Origin: Streptomyces sp. SDr-06
GTDB taxonomy: Bacteria > Actinomycetota > Actinomycetes > Streptomycetales > Streptomycetaceae
Length of the DNA stretch: 49,629 nucleotides
NCBI RefSeq assembly: GCF_003324565.1
Contig: NZ_QOLA01000035.1
Span: forward strand, 1-49,629
Direction of reading: 5' to 3'
The notes under the pieces: generated by a model
What the model was told of the DNA's origin: nothing
The model's input: only the letters and a program-made list of their open reading frames with translations
The model's database searches: none
Shown here: piece after piece, positions 48,296-49,629 of the stretch
Numbering within the stretch: the stretch's first letter is position 1
Layout: each line of letters begins with the position of its first letter
Made by a program: the position numbers and the translations under genes

Positions 48296-49198
48296 TCAGA
48301 GGATCGGCAGCGCGACGTTCTTCCGTCGGGAGGCTCCGCCGAGCAGCGTACGTGCGGCGTCTTCCAGTGATACGAGCAGCGGGTTGGGATCGGCGGCGCG
48401 CGTGACGAACACGACCTCGCAGGGATCGATGTCGGTGACGGGTACCAGGGCGATGTCTTCGCGCAGGGCAGCGCGTCGATCACCGGCTGGGACGATGGCG
48501 ACACAGTGACCAGTGGCAATGAGTTCCAGCTTGTCCTCGTAGCTGTCGTCGTTCGCCGGCGCGGAGGGTGCCGGGCGGTCACCGACCGGCTTGGGTGTGC
48601 TCCAGACAACTGGCGTGCTGACGCAGGCCACCAGTTCCTCGTTCGCCAGAGCCCGCAGGCTGACGGCCTTCTCGTGGGCGAGGGGGTGACTCGCCGACGC
48701 GATGAGTATCCGCGATTCCTCATGGAGTTTGGTCACTCTGAGGCCGTCTGTGGGGAAGGGGAGGGGCTTGTACGTGATGAGGGCGTCGACCCGCCGTTCG
48801 GCCAGGGCGCGCGTGTCCCGCCAGTCGAGGTGCCGGGTGCGGACCTGGCTGTCGGGATGGCGACGCCGCAGTTCCTGCACGCAGGCCGTGATGACGAGTC
48901 CTTCGGCGCAGCCGACGGTGACAGCAGGGGGCTGGACAGCGGCTCTGGCCGCGTGAGCGGCTTGCTCGGCCTCGTGGAGCAGTATCCGAGCCCTGGGGAG
49001 GAACGCCTGGCCGGCGTCGGTGAGGCTGCTGCCCTGCGGCGAGCGGTCGAAGAGGCGGACACCGAGCTGGCTTTCCAGCCGTTGGATCTGGCGGCTCAGT
49101 GACGGTTGCGCGAGACGCAGCCTGGTGGCGGCCCGGCCGAAGTTGCCGTGCTCGGCGACGACCGTGAAATAGCGCACGAGCCGCAGGTCGAAGTCCAT
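48296..49198 (-). CDS. LysR-family transcriptional regulator
   Basis: The 300-residue product has the LysR helix-turn-helix at the N-terminus (LRLVRYFTVVAEHGNFGRAA, TRLRLAQPSLSRQIQRLESQ, LGVRLFDRSPQG) and a two-lobed effector domain (TVGCAEGLVITACVQELRRR, RHLDWRDTRALAERRVDALI, ATGHCVAIVPAGD). It is divergent from the truncated short-chain dehydrogenase, with about 100 bp between, the usual LysR layout in which the regulator activates its divergent neighbour. That target is now cut by an insertion. Confidence 0.93.
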   Translation of the reverse strand: MDFDLRLVRYFTVVAEHGNFGRAATRLRLAQPSLSRQIQRLESQLGVRLFDRSPQGSSLTDAGQAFLPRARILLHEAEQAAHAARAAVQPPAVTVGCAEGLVITACVQELRRRHPDSQVRTRHLDWRDTRALAERRVDALITYKPLPFPTDGLRVTKLHEESRILIASASHPLAHEKAVSLRALANEELVACVSTPVVWSTPKPVGDRPAPSAPANDDSYEDKLELIATGHCVAIVPAGDRRAALREDIALVPVTDIDPCEVVFVTRAADPNPLLVSLEDAARTLLGGASRRKNVALPIL

Positions 49199-49297
49199 GC
49201 GCCCAGGGTACGTCGAGCGCCGTCATACGCCGGGAACATGACGGCATGCGAAATGGGCCTTGGACGGGGCGTGCGGGTGGGTATTTGACTTGAGGGC

Positions 49298-49531
49298 ATG
49301 ACCACTTATGACGGCAAGAGAATCGTGATCACGGGCGGAAGCAGCGGAATCGGCCTGGCTACGGCACGGTTGTTCGCGGACGGCGGGGCGCATGTCCTCA
49401 TCACCGGCCGCACCCGCTCCACCCTGGACGCCGCAGTGGAGCAGTTGGGAGGCAAGGCGGTCGGCATCCGCAGCGACGCCGCGTCGCTGAAGGACATCAC
49501 CGCCCTAGTACTGCAACGGTCTTTTCTGTGA
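49298..49531 (+). CDS. Short-chain dehydrogenase/reductase, truncated by an insertion element
   Basis: The start reads TYDGKRIVITGGSSGIGLAT with the TGxxxGIG NAD(P)-binding motif, then LFADGGAHVLITGRTRSTLD and LGGKAVGIRSDAASLKDITA. After ITALV the frame enters the inserted element and stops after LQRSFL. The catalytic YxxxK region is missing; the native part ends near 49508. An SDR of about 250 residues was probably regulated by the divergent LysR protein. Confidence 0.85.
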   Translation: MTTYDGKRIVITGGSSGIGLATARLFADGGAHVLITGRTRSTLDAAVEQLGGKAVGIRSDAASLKDITALVLQRSFL

Positions 49532-49629
49532 CGGATGGGCAGGTCGGTCGTTGGTGTGGTTATGGGTGGGGACGACCTTAGTGATGTCACGTTGTGGGCC
49601 GGGGAACTGGGCGCAGTGCATGGGCGGTT
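49509..49629 (+). mobile_element. Left end of an IS701-family-like element (runs off window)
   Basis: The dehydrogenase gene breaks off just after CTAG, a target favoured by IS701-like elements. The element then begins TACTGCAACGGTC and soon opens a transposase-like frame. The other end lies outside the window, so the repeat ends cannot be compared. Confidence 0.55.
49562..49629 (+). CDS. N-terminus of an IS701-family-like transposase (partial)
   Basis: The visible 22 residues read MGGDDLSDVTLWAGELGAVH, close in style to the N-terminus of Streptomyces IS701-family transposases (D-x-x-x-W-x-x-EL-x-x-H). Too short for catalytic motifs. The call leans on its position inside an element that interrupts a dehydrogenase next to CTAG. 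Confidence 0.45.
   Translation, partial: MGGDDLSDVTLWAGELGAVHGR

Overview
The sequence reads as high-GC actinobacterial chromosome, almost certainly Streptomyces: third-codon-position GC is very high, GTG and TTG starts are common, regulators are mostly TetR, LacI, LysR, PadR, MarR and MerR types, and one AT-richer gene carries a rare in-frame TTA (bldA-type) codon. The very high load of insertion sequences, broken genes and orphan regulator/target pairs suggests an accessory region such as a chromosome arm or a large plasmid. No rRNA, tRNA or CRISPR array was recognised.

Layout. 1-2,430: debris, with a frameshifted small conserved protein, a short STAS-domain protein and two simple repeats. 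2,430-4,370: a TetR regulator divergent from an FAD monooxygenase, with nested palindromes between them. 4,750-8,500: a zone of decay holding an intact IS630-family element, a three-S1-domain protein broken by an amber codon, a convergent gene with an opal codon and a frameshift, and an intact IS5-type element. 8,580-9,900: an AT-richer island with a DUF3592-like membrane protein, an orphan toxin-tip-like fragment and a translationally coupled immunity-like gene, closed by a strong hairpin. 10,400-17,900: a second mobile-element graveyard (ricin-lectin fragments, an ISL3 element with exact 72-bp inverted ends that truncates a MerR gene, a transposase remnant, and a group II intron cut off inside its reverse transcriptase). 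18,320-20,900: a TetR regulator, two matching operators, a 4,5-dihydroxyphthalate-decarboxylase-like enzyme and its broken paralogue.

21,200-25,800 is the most coherent system: a one-strand operon of ABC-F ribosome-protection protein, Vat-type acetyltransferase and erythromycin-esterase-like enzyme, divergent from a TetR regulator. It is preceded by a 45-codon leader ORF and a hairpin that covers the ABC-F ribosome-binding site, the arrangement expected for antibiotic-inducible translation. 26,150-31,330: a broken membrane protein, an SRPBCC/TetR pair with two exact operators, a GNAT enzyme, a DinB-like enzyme and a MarR regulator. 31,600-31,940: a junction of two gene fragments, one from a Tn3 transposase.

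32,150-40,860 is an intact carbohydrate-use locus: lipoprotein sugar binder, two permeases, a GH2 enzyme, a LacI regulator, and a divergent secreted sialidase-fold glycosidase with a C-terminal ricin-type lectin. Four copies of one LacI-type palindrome around TTGCATCGATGCAA tie the locus together: the secreted enzyme presumably cuts a polymer, the transporter imports fragments and the GH2 enzyme finishes them in the cytosol. 41,000-49,629: a PadR-DUF1048-DUF1048 cassette, a GrpB-like protein, a membrane-anchored Mrr-type nuclease, degenerate helicase-associated repeats, a DHFR-like reductase, a structured intergenic element with concentric inverted repeats, a LysR regulator, and a dehydrogenase cut off by an IS701-type element that runs off the window.
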